Of a stretch of 64,000 nucleotides of DNA, positions 45,702 through 54,628 are shown in pieces. Position numbers and translations under genes: made by a program. The stretch covers positions 2,914,001 through 2,978,000 of the forward strand of contig NZ_CP150481.1 in the NCBI RefSeq assembly GCF_047922965.1, written 5' to 3'. This DNA is from Neptunicella plasticusilytica. GTDB taxonomy: Bacteria; Pseudomonadota; Gammaproteobacteria; Enterobacterales; Alteromonadaceae. The notes under the pieces were generated by a model. The model was not told the origin of the DNA and made no database searches. It saw only the letters and a program-made list of their open reading frames with translations. Each line of letters opens with the position of its first letter. Position 1 is the stretch's first letter.

Positions 45702-46427
45702 TTACATTGCAACAGGTACAGATTCGAGAATATCCAGGGTATGGCTCAACATTTCGGCCGTTCCTGCCGCGCCATGTCCCGGGATCACTACCTTGGCGGC
45801 CGGAAACTTGTCCATTACATTTTTTACTGTAGCAGCCCAGTCTGACATCGACGCATCGGCGGTATTGCCCATATTGTCAGCTTCCATACTGCGAACAAGG
45901 CAACCACCAAACAGCAGATTATTGTCCGTTATCCACACCACAAGATTATCCTGGGTATGGCCTTTGCCTGGGTAGTAGAGGTAAATTTTATCCGCCAGTA
46001 ACCAAAATTCGTTGCCGTTAAAGCTGTGCTTTGCCCGCTCGCGGTTCTGTTCTGCGAGTAATTGGTTAGTTAATGCCGAAGCATAGGTTTTAATCCCGAG
46101 TTGATTTAATAAACCGATACCCGAGCTACGATCATCATGAAAATGGGTGGCTATACTGGCTTTTAATCTATATCCGGATTGTTCAATCCAGTGAATGAGC
46201 TTTTCAGTGTCTTTGTCCTGCCAGGGCGTATCAATAAGATAAGCGTCGTCATTGTCAATCACGACCAAACCATTAGATGCCACCCGACCATAGTCGGCCA
46301 ATGTCTTGAATGAGGTATGCAAATAGAGGTTACCTGCTATTTTCTGAATGTGCAGATCGTCCCCCAGTGATTCCGCCATCAGCAAATGAGGAAATAAAAG
46401 CATCAACAGGATAAACAACGGTCGCAT
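45702..46427 (-). CDS. Subclass B1 metallo-beta-lactamase homologue
   Basis: 241 residues from the ATG 46427 (MRPLFILLMLLFPHLLMAES signal peptide); the longer frame to 46490 lacks a credible start. All zinc ligands of the B1 type are present: H95, H97 and D99 (THFHDDRSSG), H157 (GHTQDN), C176 (LFGGCLVRS) and H218 (IPGHG). Arg 179 replaces the usual Lys three residues after the Cys, and N188 corresponds to the B1 Asn in GN-x-x-DA. It is likely a periplasmic beta-lactamase of the environmental type; carbapenem hydrolysis is inferred from the family, not shown. Confidence 0.87.
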   Translation of the reverse strand: MRPLFILLMLLFPHLLMAESLGDDLHIQKIAGNLYLHTSFKTLADYGRVASNGLVVIDNDDAYLIDTPWQDKDTEKLIHWIEQSGYRLKASIATHFHDDRSSGIGLLNQLGIKTYASALTNQLLAEQNRERAKHSFNGNEFWLLADKIYLYYPGKGHTQDNLVVWITDNNLLFGGCLVRSMEADNMGNTADASMSDWAATVKNVMDKFPAAKVVIPGHGAAGTAEMLSHTLDILESVPVAM

Positions 46428-46491
46428 AGACTGGCTCAACAGGTAGCTTGAAAGGAGTCTATTTTGACGACAAGTTAACGGCTTTGGCAAG

Positions 46492-46515
46492 AAAAAAGGG
46501 CAACTTGCGTTGCCC
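46492..46515 (-). terminator. Rho-independent terminator of the coiled-coil gene
   Basis: Perfect 7-bp stem GGGCAAC/GTTGCCC (46498-46504 with 46509-46515) with a 4-nt loop; on the minus strand it is followed by six T (46497-46492). It separates the sigma-factor module from the beta-lactamase gene. Confidence 0.88.
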
Positions 46516-46526
46516 TGGTAGATAAT

Positions 46527-47441
46527 CTAGAAAACGTAGGTTTGGGCGTTGGCCAACAATTTGTTAGTGTCGATTTTTTCCGCAACGCAAGATTTAATAT
46601 CCTTGTTTTTAAATACGTAGATTTTGTCCTGGCGGCTACGGCTGGTTCCTTCCCCAAAACCGTTTAATACAAAACTGACATGCTCATCATCCGGCATCGA
46701 CTTCACACCCGCACCGTATTTACACAGTACATCGGCGACATTCTCCTCAAAGCGGGCCAAAAACGCTTTGTAATATTTTTCCTGCGCTTCTTTAGTTGCC
46801 TTAACCTGTTTCTGCTGTTCTTTTTCGATCTCGGTTGCGTATTTATCAATTTCCTGACGCTTGGTTTCCAGCTGTTTCTGTTCTTTATCCAGTTCCTTGA
46901 TTTCTTGCTCAAGTTCTTTGCGATCCTCTTCATCAGCATGACTTTTTTCAAACTCGATATCCCGGCGGCGACGCTCATACTCCCGCTGTTCCCAGCTCAA
47001 TTCACGTTCGCGGTTACGTAATTCGCGCAGTTGATCGCGGGCTTCACGCATCGCATCCTGTGCATGTTCTACCGCCATCTCAACTTCACGCTTGTAATCA
47101 TCTTCATCGATATTGATTACAAAACGTTTCTCAAAAGACGAATCGACTACAGGTGCCGGCGGAGCAACCGGCAAGACATTCATAATATCGCCGAAATCGA
47201 AACTGAAATTCCATCCTCCGGACGTGGTGTTGACTTCAAACACGACCCCCTGGTCGGCCAGATAACTCACATCAAGGTCACGAAAACGGATACCTTTATC
47301 ATCATTGCCTTGTTGTAAAGCCGTTTTCAGAATGCTGGACATAATGGCCAGATCCTTGCTCAGCTCTGTCATATTGGTGGCACTATGTGCGGCCCCCATA
47401 GTTAACGCTCCAACTGTTAGTGCGATTAGTGCTTTTTTCAT
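46527..47441 (-). CDS. Exported coiled-coil protein of unknown function in a sigma-factor operon
   Basis: 304 residues: signal peptide (MKKALIALTVGALTMGAAHS, cleavage near AHS-AT), a globular N-domain (about 25-95), a long charged coiled coil (about 120-225, many RE/EE/KE runs) and a C-terminal domain with two cysteines and FVLNGFGEG. No family was recognised. It follows the anti-sigma gene and is ended by a strong terminator, so it is likely the third member of an ECF-sigma module and perhaps the envelope sensor or target. Confidence 0.65.
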   Translation of the reverse strand: MKKALIALTVGALTMGAAHSATNMTELSKDLAIMSSILKTALQQGNDDKGIRFRDLDVSYLADQGVVFEVNTTSGGWNFSFDFGDIMNVLPVAPPAPVVDSSFEKRFVINIDEDDYKREVEMAVEHAQDAMREARDQLRELRNRERELSWEQREYERRRRDIEFEKSHADEEDRKELEQEIKELDKEQKQLETKRQEIDKYATEIEKEQQKQVKATKEAQEKYYKAFLARFEENVADVLCKYGAGVKSMPDDEHVSFVLNGFGEGTSRSRQDKIYVFKNKDIKSCVAEKIDTNKLLANAQTYVF

Positions 47442-47490
47442 CTTCGATTACCTCTTAAAAAATATTGTTACAGCCAAACCTGTTAGTCAG

Positions 47491-48126
47491 TTAGGGTCGT
47501 TTAACAGGATTGGCATAAATATCGTCCTGTAATTTATTGATCTGCTTGGCGAAAAATAATTGATCATCGCTACGCTGTTCATTCACAAATTTGATCAGCT
47601 CCACAAAATCTTCACGGCGCTCCTCCCGATTGGAGGTCAGTAAATAATTCGTCAGTTGGGCATTATTTAGCTTTTGCTGATCCTGCATAGTTTGTGAAAA
47701 ATCCGCTAATGCCAGTTGCTGGTTTTGCTGAAATTGGTCAAGTTTGTCATTCACCAGTTTTTCCACCTGTTGTTGCTGCTGTTTACCGGCAAAACTCAGT
47801 GTCATGGCACCATCCGTTACCTGTATCTCCACTTTAAACAGCACCATACAAATGGCCAGAATAGACAGGCCAAACGATAATGATCCTTGCCACTGGAACC
47901 AGCCTCTAGGCTCGCTGGACGTCGCAAAAGTCGCTGCGGCATCCCAGCGCGGTACCTCACGGGTTTGATAAGCCTGTACTTGTTGTCTGGCTATTTTTGC
48001 CGTTGCCAGCCGCTCTGCCATCACCGGATCAGTTTGGCATTGTTGTTCAAACTCCTGCCGTTCGGCGGCGTTTAACTTGCCTTCCAACCACAGTTCAAAT
48101 TGTTGTTCGAGATCAGACATATTCAA
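47491..48126 (-). CDS. Putative membrane anti-sigma factor
   Basis: 211 residues with a short cytoplasmic N-terminus (LEQQFELWLEGKLNAAERQEFE, resembling anti-sigma N-domains but without the zinc HxxxCxxC), one membrane helix (about 83-100) and a Gln-rich periplasmic coiled coil (about 118-190). It starts inside the end of the sigma gene (14-bp overlap), the usual ECF sigma/anti-sigma coupling. Starts at 48126 or 48120 are both possible. Confidence 0.75.
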   Translation of the reverse strand: MNMSDLEQQFELWLEGKLNAAERQEFEQQCQTDPVMAERLATAKIARQQVQAYQTREVPRWDAAATFATSSEPRGWFQWQGSLSFGLSILAICMVLFKVEIQVTDGAMTLSFAGKQQQQQVEKLVNDKLDQFQQNQQLALADFSQTMQDQQKLNNAQLTNYLLTSNREERREDFVELIKFVNEQRSDDQLFFAKQINKLQDDIYANPVKRP

Positions 48127-48658
48127 TCTCCATCACCTGCTTTAATTTATCTAAACCGCTGTATAACCGGGATTTAACCGTATTGGCCGATATCCCTAGC
48201 TGATCGGCAATTTCATCAAAAGTGAACTCACCAAAAAATTTCAGTTCTACCACCGCTTTTTGCGCCAGTGGCAAGCTTTGCATTGCATTCACCAGTTGTT
48301 CGCCCTGACGTTGTGACAACATCTGCTGTTCAGCATTTAATTCCTGTTCATCAGGCGCTTCAGGCTGGTCATCAATGCTTTGCATCGGTTTTTTGCGCCG
48401 ATAAAACTCAATGACCCGATAATTGGCTATCCTGAATATCCAGCTTTTAAAGCTGCCTTCGCCCCGATAACTGGACAGGTTGCGAAACACCGAGATAAAA
48501 ATCTCCTGCATCACATCCATGCCGTCATCAGCGTTACCAACCATTCGCAACGCATAGTTGTACATAGGTTTTTCATATCGCTTTATCAGTTTAAGCCAGG
48601 CATTTTTATTGCCGTTTAACGCTTTACTGATCAGCTTCTCGTCTGTTTGTTCAAACAC
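48113..48658 (-). CDS. ECF-type RNA polymerase sigma factor
   Basis: 181 residues with region 2 (LIKRYEKPMYNYALRMVGN, then DVMQEIFISVFRNLSSYRGE) and region 4 (QSLPLAQKAVVELKFFGEFT and the helix-turn-helix EIADQLGISANTVKSRLY). It is probably held by the downstream membrane protein until an envelope signal. Promoter targets cannot be assigned. Confidence 0.92.
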   Translation of the reverse strand: MFEQTDEKLISKALNGNKNAWLKLIKRYEKPMYNYALRMVGNADDGMDVMQEIFISVFRNLSSYRGEGSFKSWIFRIANYRVIEFYRRKKPMQSIDDQPEAPDEQELNAEQQMLSQRQGEQLVNAMQSLPLAQKAVVELKFFGEFTFDEIADQLGISANTVKSRLYSGLDKLKQVMEIEYV

Positions 48659-48848
48659 TCAACTGCATTCCTTTGGTGTCTTTTTTATTTTCTTTGCTCA
48701 TTAAGTCGACCCCTGCTGAAAAATAGTTTGAAGAAAAATAAAAAAAATTAAATCTCAATCGTAGAAAATAAACAATTAAACGTCTTTGCATTCATTTAGC
48801 CACTTCGGCAGGTATAATGCGTTTCTTTTTTTGCCAAGAGTCTGCCAA

Positions 48849-49373
48849 ATGCCCGAAAGCAAAGTTACTATCGGCCTGGTTAACCCCAAAAGTCCGAGCA
48901 ACGTGGGTAGCATATTGCGCGCCGCTGGGTGTTACGGTGCCAACACCATACTCTATTCCGGTCAACGTTATGAGCGCGCCAAAGCGTTTTATACCGACAC
49001 CAAAAATGTACACCAGCACATTGATACCCGTGCGGTGGATGATCTTCAGCAACATGTGCCTGAAGGCGCCACCGTTGTTGCAATCGAACTGATTGAAGGT
49101 GCCAAGCCGCTGATTCATTTCAATCACCCCGCCAATGCCTTTTATTTATTTGGCCCGGAAGACGGTTCCCTGACCCAACAACAACTAAGTTGGTGTGATG
49201 AAGTGGTTTATATTCCCACCAAAGGCTGTATGAATCTGGCTGCCACAGTCAACGTGGTACTTTATGATCGAATGGCAAAAAGTGATTCGGTCGAAATGGG
49301 CGACGAGCTGATCCGCCGCAGTCGTGATACCAACAATCGCGCCACCGTTTCCCACAACAAAAATAAACAATAG
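48849..49373 (+). CDS. SpoU/TrmH-family RNA 2'-O-methyltransferase
   Basis: 174 residues from the ATG 48849 (MPESKVTIGLVNPKSPSNV); the longer frame from 48786 has a non-conserved leader. SPOUT motifs are NPKSPSNVGSILRAAG (motif 1), YLFGPEDGSL (motif 2) and CMNLAATVNVVLYDRM (motif 3). It resembles TrmL-like single-domain enzymes; the tRNA/rRNA target is not certain. The stop is 24 bp before the PPIase gene. Confidence 0.88.
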   Translation: MPESKVTIGLVNPKSPSNVGSILRAAGCYGANTILYSGQRYERAKAFYTDTKNVHQHIDTRAVDDLQQHVPEGATVVAIELIEGAKPLIHFNHPANAFYLFGPEDGSLTQQQLSWCDEVVYIPTKGCMNLAATVNVVLYDRMAKSDSVEMGDELIRRSRDTNNRATVSHNKNKQ

Positions 49374-49397
49374 TTACCTCTGGAGTTTCAGCACACC

Positions 49398-50231
49398 ATG
49401 TTAGTTAAATTGATCAAAGATCCTTTATTTCATTTTATTTGTTTAGGCTCGTTGTTGTTTGTAATCAACGCCTGGGTTGGCAACAACAGTGAAGAGCAGC
49501 AAGTCATTACTATCGATCAAGCTATAGTCGATGAAATTGTCACCGACTGGAATCAAATCCATTCTTCTGCGCCGGATCAAGCTGAACTGGAGCATTTGAT
49601 TGAACAACGTATCAGACAAGAGGTTCTCTTTCGTGAAGCGGAACGTCTGCAACTGGATAAAAATGATCCGCTCATTCGTCAACGGTTGGCACAAAAAGCG
49701 CTGGTGATGAATCAGGGATTTGCCCAGTTTCCTCCCGCAGACAAAGATACACTGCGCAATTTTTATCAGGCTAATACTGCATTGTTTAAACCTGAACCTC
49801 AAGTCAGCTTTCAGCAAATTTTTATCGATCCGTTACAACACCAGAACAGTCAGTTACAGGCAAAACAATGGATAAACGAGTTAAATACTGATGACACAAC
49901 GGTGAGTGGTGATGCCAGCTCCCTGCAAAGGGAATATCAGGATATGACCCAATCCGGATTAGAGCGTTTGTTTGGTGAAGTATTTACCCGCCAATTGCTG
50001 AGCCAACCAAGCGGCACATGGGTCGGACCAATCCAGTCACAATACGGCTTGCACCTGGTCAATATTTCGCATTTACTGCGCCAACCTGCACCGCCCTTTG
50101 AAACAATCGAGGACGATGTGGCGTTAGCCTATCAACGCCACCAGCGCCAACAAGCCGATGAACAATATTACCAGTCATTGCGGACGCAATATCAGATCCA
50201 GGTAACTGAGTCTGTAACAGGGGCTGAATAA
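49398..50231 (+). CDS. Membrane-anchored peptidyl-prolyl isomerase-like protein (PpiC family)
   Basis: 277 residues: N-terminal membrane anchor (about 9-25), a SurA/PrsA-like helical N-domain with EHLIEQRIRQEVLFREAE, and a degenerate parvulin domain (about 130-260, VSFQQIFIDPL, then GPIQSQYGLHLVNISH). The parvulin core is shortened, so isomerase activity is uncertain and chaperone function likely. It overlaps the HupE/UreJ-like gene by one base. Confidence 0.8.
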   Translation: MLVKLIKDPLFHFICLGSLLFVINAWVGNNSEEQQVITIDQAIVDEIVTDWNQIHSSAPDQAELEHLIEQRIRQEVLFREAERLQLDKNDPLIRQRLAQKALVMNQGFAQFPPADKDTLRNFYQANTALFKPEPQVSFQQIFIDPLQHQNSQLQAKQWINELNTDDTTVSGDASSLQREYQDMTQSGLERLFGEVFTRQLLSQPSGTWVGPIQSQYGLHLVNISHLLRQPAPPFETIEDDVALAYQRHQRQQADEQYYQSLRTQYQIQVTESVTGAE

Positions 50232-51223
50232 TGCGCCGGCTTATCAAAGGATGGCTGCTTGGCGTGCTAATAACGGGTTTATTCGCCAATATTGTTATGG
50301 CTGACGAAATTCGTCCGGCTTTTTTGTCGCTTCTAGAACAAACCAATCATCAATATCAGGTCAATTTCAAGGTGCCATTGCATAACGGCACTCGTTTATC
50401 GTTGCAGGCGCAATTTCCCGCTCACTGCGCGGCAATATCGGCACCTTCAGTTCAGCAAGACGAACTGATTTCCAACCAGCGTTGGCAAATTCAATGTCAG
50501 CACTCACTTGCGGGACAGTCGCTGCAAATAAAAAGCTTAAACAATACTCGCACCGATGTGTTGCTAAGAGTCGAGTTTGCCGATGGTAGCCTGGATATGC
50601 AACGTTTTACCCCGGCCCAAACGCAACTACAGATCGCCAAACCGGACAGCCGTTTAAGTATCGCCGCCAGTTATACCCACATGGGGATCGAACATATATT
50701 GATTGGCTGGGATCACTTGCTATTTGTGCTTTGTCTGGTGTTTATTGCCGGTTCCCTCAAGCGTATTATCCTGACCATTACAGGCTTTACCCTAGCCCAC
50801 TCGGTTACTTTGCTAGCCACGTCATTAAACTGGGTACAGGTGCCTATTGCTCCGGTAGAAGCGGTGATTGCCTTAAGTATTTTATTTTTGGCTTGTGAGT
50901 TATTAAGAGCCGATAAAACCAGTCTGACCTGGCGATACCCTGCCCTGGTTTCCAGTACGTTCGGACTTATTCACGGTTTCGGCTTTGCCGCGGTTTTGAC
51001 TGAAATCGGACTGCCACAGAACGGTTTTGCCACTGCGCTACTGTTTTTTAATCTGGGGGTGGAACTGGGGCAACTTATCTTTATCGGCTCACTATTGCTG
51101 CTAGCCTGGATTGTCCGTCAATTCTGCACAATTAAACGACAGGATTTGCTGCACACCACTGCCTATACAGTTGGCACTGTGAGTGCTTTTTGGCTGGTAG
51201 AACGCACTGTCAGTTTTTTTTAA
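50231..51223 (+). CDS. HupE/UreJ family membrane protein
   Basis: 330 residues: signal peptide, an N-terminal periplasmic beta-domain (about 25-145), then the HupE/UreJ_2 membrane part with MGIEHILIGWDHLLFVLCLV (about 155-175) and around seven helices; metal-ligating His residues are visible (GIEHI, WDH, HSVT, IHGFG). Putative nickel/metal transporter by family. It is translationally coupled to the PPIase-like gene, a pair that recurs in marine gammaproteobacteria. Confidence 0.86.
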   Translation: MRRLIKGWLLGVLITGLFANIVMADEIRPAFLSLLEQTNHQYQVNFKVPLHNGTRLSLQAQFPAHCAAISAPSVQQDELISNQRWQIQCQHSLAGQSLQIKSLNNTRTDVLLRVEFADGSLDMQRFTPAQTQLQIAKPDSRLSIAASYTHMGIEHILIGWDHLLFVLCLVFIAGSLKRIILTITGFTLAHSVTLLATSLNWVQVPIAPVEAVIALSILFLACELLRADKTSLTWRYPALVSSTFGLIHGFGFAAVLTEIGLPQNGFATALLFFNLGVELGQLIFIGSLLLLAWIVRQFCTIKRQDLLHTTAYTVGTVSAFWLVERTVSFF

Positions 51224-51230
51224 CCGGCAT

Positions 51231-51255
51231 AAAAAAGCCCTGAATATTCAGGGCT
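51231..51255 (-). terminator. Terminator of the porin gene
   Basis: 20-bp perfect palindrome AGCCCTGAATATTCAGGGCT at 51236-51255, followed on the minus strand by six T (51236-51231). It also lies just after the convergent HupE-like gene but has no T-run on the plus strand. Confidence 0.85.
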
Positions 51256-51275
51256 TGGTCAACTCGTCAACAGGA

Positions 51276-52184
51276 CTAGAATTTATGATCCAGTCCTACC
51301 GCCAACCAGTTTTTGTCTTTGGCATCGTCCAGTGACTGCACCGTGTACCAGGCAAATATTTTGGTGCTGGCACCTAGCTTATAATCGGCACCAATACTGC
51401 TGGCGGTATCGTCTTCCAGCGTTTGAAACTGGCCTTTATAAGTGATTTTACCCATTTTGTAGGCAGCGCTAACCATTGCACCTTCTTTACTGTCGCCGGA
51501 ATTAACTGCTTCCTGTTTTTGCAACATCGCGCCCAAGGTCAATGCATCAAACTGGCTCTGGATTGCCGCACGTACAATATCGTAACCGGCCACATCAAAG
51601 TCAGCGGCAACCGAGGCATAGATAGCACTTTTCTTCAGATTTTTATCGCCATAGTTAAGTGACACCGAGGTACCATCTTCACCGTCTTCTTCATCTTCTG
51701 CGACATAGGTTAGACCTACAGTAAAATCACCAAATTTAGGCGAGATATAAGTGATAGTATCACTCAGGCGGTTCTCACCTTTCCAGATACCTTTTAAATC
51801 GGCTTCGTAGTCATTGAACTGATCCAGCTTGCCCTGTGTTTGCTTGAGCATGGTATCGTTGCGACCAATCATCACCGCGCCAAAATCGCCTTTTAACCCC
51901 ACATACTGGTTACGCGATTTAATATTATCGCTGCCGGATAAATCCGCTAAATCGACACCGAACTCGATCAAATAAAAAGCGGTAAGACCGCCATCGAGTT
52001 TAGTTTCGCCTTTGACTCCAATACGGGAGTTATTGCTTTGGGTTTCAGTAAAACGGTCGCCGCCTTCATCAGAGCTTTGTACCGTGACGTTAGCCTTGCC
52101 ATACAGCGTGATGGGATCGGCAAACGAATAACTGGATAAACAGACTAGAACAGGGAGTAACAGATGTTTGGATAGTTGCATCAA
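51276..52184 (-). CDS. Outer-membrane general porin
   Basis: 302 residues: signal peptide (cleavage near SFA-DP), then a 16-stranded porin of the gram-negative Porin_4 type, opening ITLYGKANVTVQSSDEGGD, with the loop GLKGDFGAVMIGRNDTMLKQ, and ending in a terminal Phe (LAVGLDHKF). A Pho-box-like site upstream and the adjacent PiT gene suggest phosphate-limitation control; specificity is unknown. Confidence 0.9.
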   Translation of the reverse strand: MMQLSKHLLLPVLVCLSSYSFADPITLYGKANVTVQSSDEGGDRFTETQSNNSRIGVKGETKLDGGLTAFYLIEFGVDLADLSGSDNIKSRNQYVGLKGDFGAVMIGRNDTMLKQTQGKLDQFNDYEADLKGIWKGENRLSDTITYISPKFGDFTVGLTYVAEDEEDGEDGTSVSLNYGDKNLKKSAIYASVAADFDVAGYDIVRAAIQSQFDALTLGAMLQKQEAVNSGDSKEGAMVSAAYKMGKITYKGQFQTLEDDTASSIGADYKLGASTKIFAWYTVQSLDDAKDKNWLAVGLDHKF

Positions 52185-52241
52185 ATAATTCCTCTATAAG
52201 CTACATAGATAACAATATATTACGCGCACTATGCATGCCTT

Positions 52242-52268
52242 TCATGACAGATTTATTACATGATGACA
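52242..52268 (-). promoter_or_regulatory. Pho-box-like site upstream of the porin gene
   Basis: On the minus strand three TGTCAT-type half-sites (TGTCAT, TGTAAT, TGTCAT) occur with 8- and 11-bp spacing, matching the arrangement upstream of phoB at 60806-60833 (19 of 27 positions identical). It lies 58-84 bp upstream of the porin start codon. Confidence 0.5.
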
Positions 52269-52323
52269 TTTTTTTTAAATTTTAATTAATGTTTTATGTC
52301 ATTTACATGACAAAAATAAAACT

Positions 52324-52356
52324 TAAAAAGGGATCGCCGCTTATGCTAACGATCCC
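52324..52356 (-). terminator. Terminator of the DUF47-pit operon
   Basis: 7-bp stem GGGATCG/CGATCCC (52330-52336 with 52350-52356), 13-nt loop, followed on the minus strand by TTTTTA. It ends the pit transcript before the divergent porin promoter region. Confidence 0.75.
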
Positions 52357-52368
52357 ACTTCTGTCTTC

Positions 52369-53637
52369 TCAGGCTTCAAAGATAGCTTTAATAATATAGA
52401 AGAAGACAATAGATAAACCAGCTCCTACGGGTAAAGTAATCACCCAGGAGATCACGATATTACGTACCACACCCAAATTAAGTGCCGCTATACCGCGCGC
52501 CATACCAACACCCAGCACTCCGCCAACCAAGGTTTGCGTAGTAGAAATAGGCAAGCCGGTACCCGAGGCAATTACCACCGTACTGGCCGCTGCCAGTTCC
52601 GCAGCAAAACCACGACTGGGTGTTAAATGGGTGATGCCTTTACCAATGGTCTGGATAACGCGATGTCCAAATAAAGCCAGTCCCGCCACAATACCCAACC
52701 CGCCGAGCGGCAGTATCCACCATACTAACGCGGCCTGTTTACCGATTTCACCGCCGCTGTTAACCACACTAACAACCGCTGCCAGCGGTCCTATCGCGTT
52801 AGCCACATCATTTGAGCCATGGGCAAACGCCATACAACAGGCGGTTACCACCATCAGGGTGGCAAACACTTTTTCGACGCTGACAAATTGCAAACGATGA
52901 TCATCGCTAGGATCAAACTTAATCCGGTTGATAAACAAACGCCCGACAAGTCCTACCGCAATCGCAATGGCAATCGCAATATAGAATCCGTCGGCTTGCG
53001 GAATATTAAGACCGATATGCTTCAAACCTTTTTTGATGGTCACTAAGGACAGCACAAAACCCGCTAGACCCATATAAAACGGCACATAACGTTTGGCATT
53101 TTTAAAGGGCTCGTCGGTGTCAAAAATCAGCTTTTGCGCACTCATAAAGATGATGTAGGCAATAAACCCGGATATGGCCGGAGTGATAATCCAGCTACCG
53201 ACAATGCCACCGACTTTACTCCACATGACCGCATCAGAACTGACACCCACAGCGGCAAAACCGATAATGGCACCGATAATGGAGTGAGTGGTTGATACCG
53301 GCCAGCCCAAATACGACGCCAGCGCCAACCATACACCCGCAGCAAAAAGGGCTGAAATCATGCCGTACACCAGCAATTCCGGCTGCTCAATAAAAAAGGC
53401 ACTATCAATAATGCCTTTTCGTATTGTTGAGGTCACTTCTCCACCGGCCAGATAAGCTCCGGCAAACTCAAACACCATCGCAATAAAGATAGCCTGCTTA
53501 ATCGTCAGGGCTTTAGAACCTACCGAGGTTCCCATCGCATTGGCTACGTCATTAGCACCAATACCCCAAGCCATTAAAAAGCCTACCAGCGCGGCGACTA
53601 CAATCAGCATAACGCCGTAAGTTGATAATATATCCAT
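52369..53637 (-). CDS. pit: PiT family inorganic phosphate transporter
   Basis: Low-affinity proton/cation-coupled phosphate permease. The 422 residues have about ten membrane helices and two inverted PiT signatures: GANDVANAMGTSVGSKALT near the N-terminus and HGSNDVANAIGPLAAVV in the second half. The central cytoplasmic loop is short. It follows the DUF47 gene by 15 bp, the standard Pit-accessory arrangement. Confidence 0.95.
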   Translation of the reverse strand: MDILSTYGVMLIVVAALVGFLMAWGIGANDVANAMGTSVGSKALTIKQAIFIAMVFEFAGAYLAGGEVTSTIRKGIIDSAFFIEQPELLVYGMISALFAAGVWLALASYLGWPVSTTHSIIGAIIGFAAVGVSSDAVMWSKVGGIVGSWIITPAISGFIAYIIFMSAQKLIFDTDEPFKNAKRYVPFYMGLAGFVLSLVTIKKGLKHIGLNIPQADGFYIAIAIAIAVGLVGRLFINRIKFDPSDDHRLQFVSVEKVFATLMVVTACCMAFAHGSNDVANAIGPLAAVVSVVNSGGEIGKQAALVWWILPLGGLGIVAGLALFGHRVIQTIGKGITHLTPSRGFAAELAAASTVVIASGTGLPISTTQTLVGGVLGVGMARGIAALNLGVVRNIVISWVITLPVGAGLSIVFFYIIKAIFEA

Positions 53638-53652
53638 CAGAAATATGCCTGT

Positions 53653-54330
53653 TTAATTGGCTAACATAAGTTCGAGTCGAGAACCGACTCGCTCAGAGAT
53701 ATCGGCTAAATCACCGACCCATTCAATGATGTTATAGAGGAACATCACATCGACAGGATTAATGCCGGATTCCAGCTCGCGGAGCTGTTTACGCATTTTT
53801 ACCTGCATGACATCCGTATCATCTTCAATTTTATCCAGTTCCTTGATCATGCCCTCGACCAGACGAACTTCACGACCTTTAAAACCGGCTTCCAGCAACT
53901 CGTCCAGTTCGTTTATCACTATCTTGGCCTGTTGCGTCGCATCCAGACAACGATCCAGATAGACCTTGAACTGTTCCTGCATCGGCTCTGGAATTTCCAG
54001 TTCACGACCCAAGATCCGTCCGGAAATATCTTTAGCTTTATTGGCGATTTTGTCCTGCTGGGTCAACAAGTCGAGAATATCCTGGCGATTAATCGGCATA
54101 AAAATGCCACCGGGTAAACTCATGCGCAACTCACGCTTGAGTGAGTCAGCCTGTTTTTCCATATTTGAAATGCTTTTTTGCTGTTTTTGGGCTTCTTTCC
54201 AGTCCTGGCTAAAAACAGCATCGAAGAAAGGTACCAAGCCTTGCGAGCACTCATGCACCATGTTGATATGTTCTTCTAACGGTTTAAGTGGGGATTTAGC
54301 AAAAACCCCTAAAAAAGAGTTTGCGGGCAT
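53653..54330 (-). CDS. DUF47/PhoU-like Pit accessory protein (TIGR00153 family)
   Basis: 225 residues, all-helical, of the TIGR00153 PhoU-like family: MPANSFLGVFAKSPLKPLEEH opening and the metal-cluster ExxxD-type stretches (NEYDELLEAGFKGREV-like region and EDDTDVMQVKMRKQL). It regulates or assembles with PiT transporters. First gene of the two-gene operon with pit. Confidence 0.93.
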   Translation of the reverse strand: MPANSFLGVFAKSPLKPLEEHINMVHECSQGLVPFFDAVFSQDWKEAQKQQKSISNMEKQADSLKRELRMSLPGGIFMPINRQDILDLLTQQDKIANKAKDISGRILGRELEIPEPMQEQFKVYLDRCLDATQQAKIVINELDELLEAGFKGREVRLVEGMIKELDKIEDDTDVMQVKMRKQLRELESGINPVDVMFLYNIIEWVGDLADISERVGSRLELMLAN

Positions 54331-54628
54331 ATTAACCTCGTTTTTTACTCATATTTGTCGGCGCGCATGATACACGATCCGGCCAGTCATAAAATAATAA
54401 AAATGACAAATTGCTGTGCTAGTCCAGAGTAGCTTATGTAAAACATCTTCTCTACACTAATTAAACTTCTGCTTAACCGATTGATCCGACTAGCTTTACC
54501 AACTCTATTAAGCAGCGACGTCGACGCCTTTACCACAGTAGCAAGATATCGATGGACTTTCTGTTTATCTTTGCTAAACATAGAGCATCAGCTTGATATC
54601 GAGATAAACAAACCAAGAGATAAACGAT

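Noticed and set aside
54384..54411. Pho-box-like sequence upstream of the DUF47-pit operon
   Set aside because: Only one TGTCAT half-site with an A/T-rich continuation; the 8/11 spacing seen upstream of phoB and the porin gene is absent.
54387..54581. ORFs between the DUF47 gene and gcvR on either strand
   Set aside because: Short, without RBS or family resemblance, and mutually overlapping; treated as non-coding intergenic sequence.
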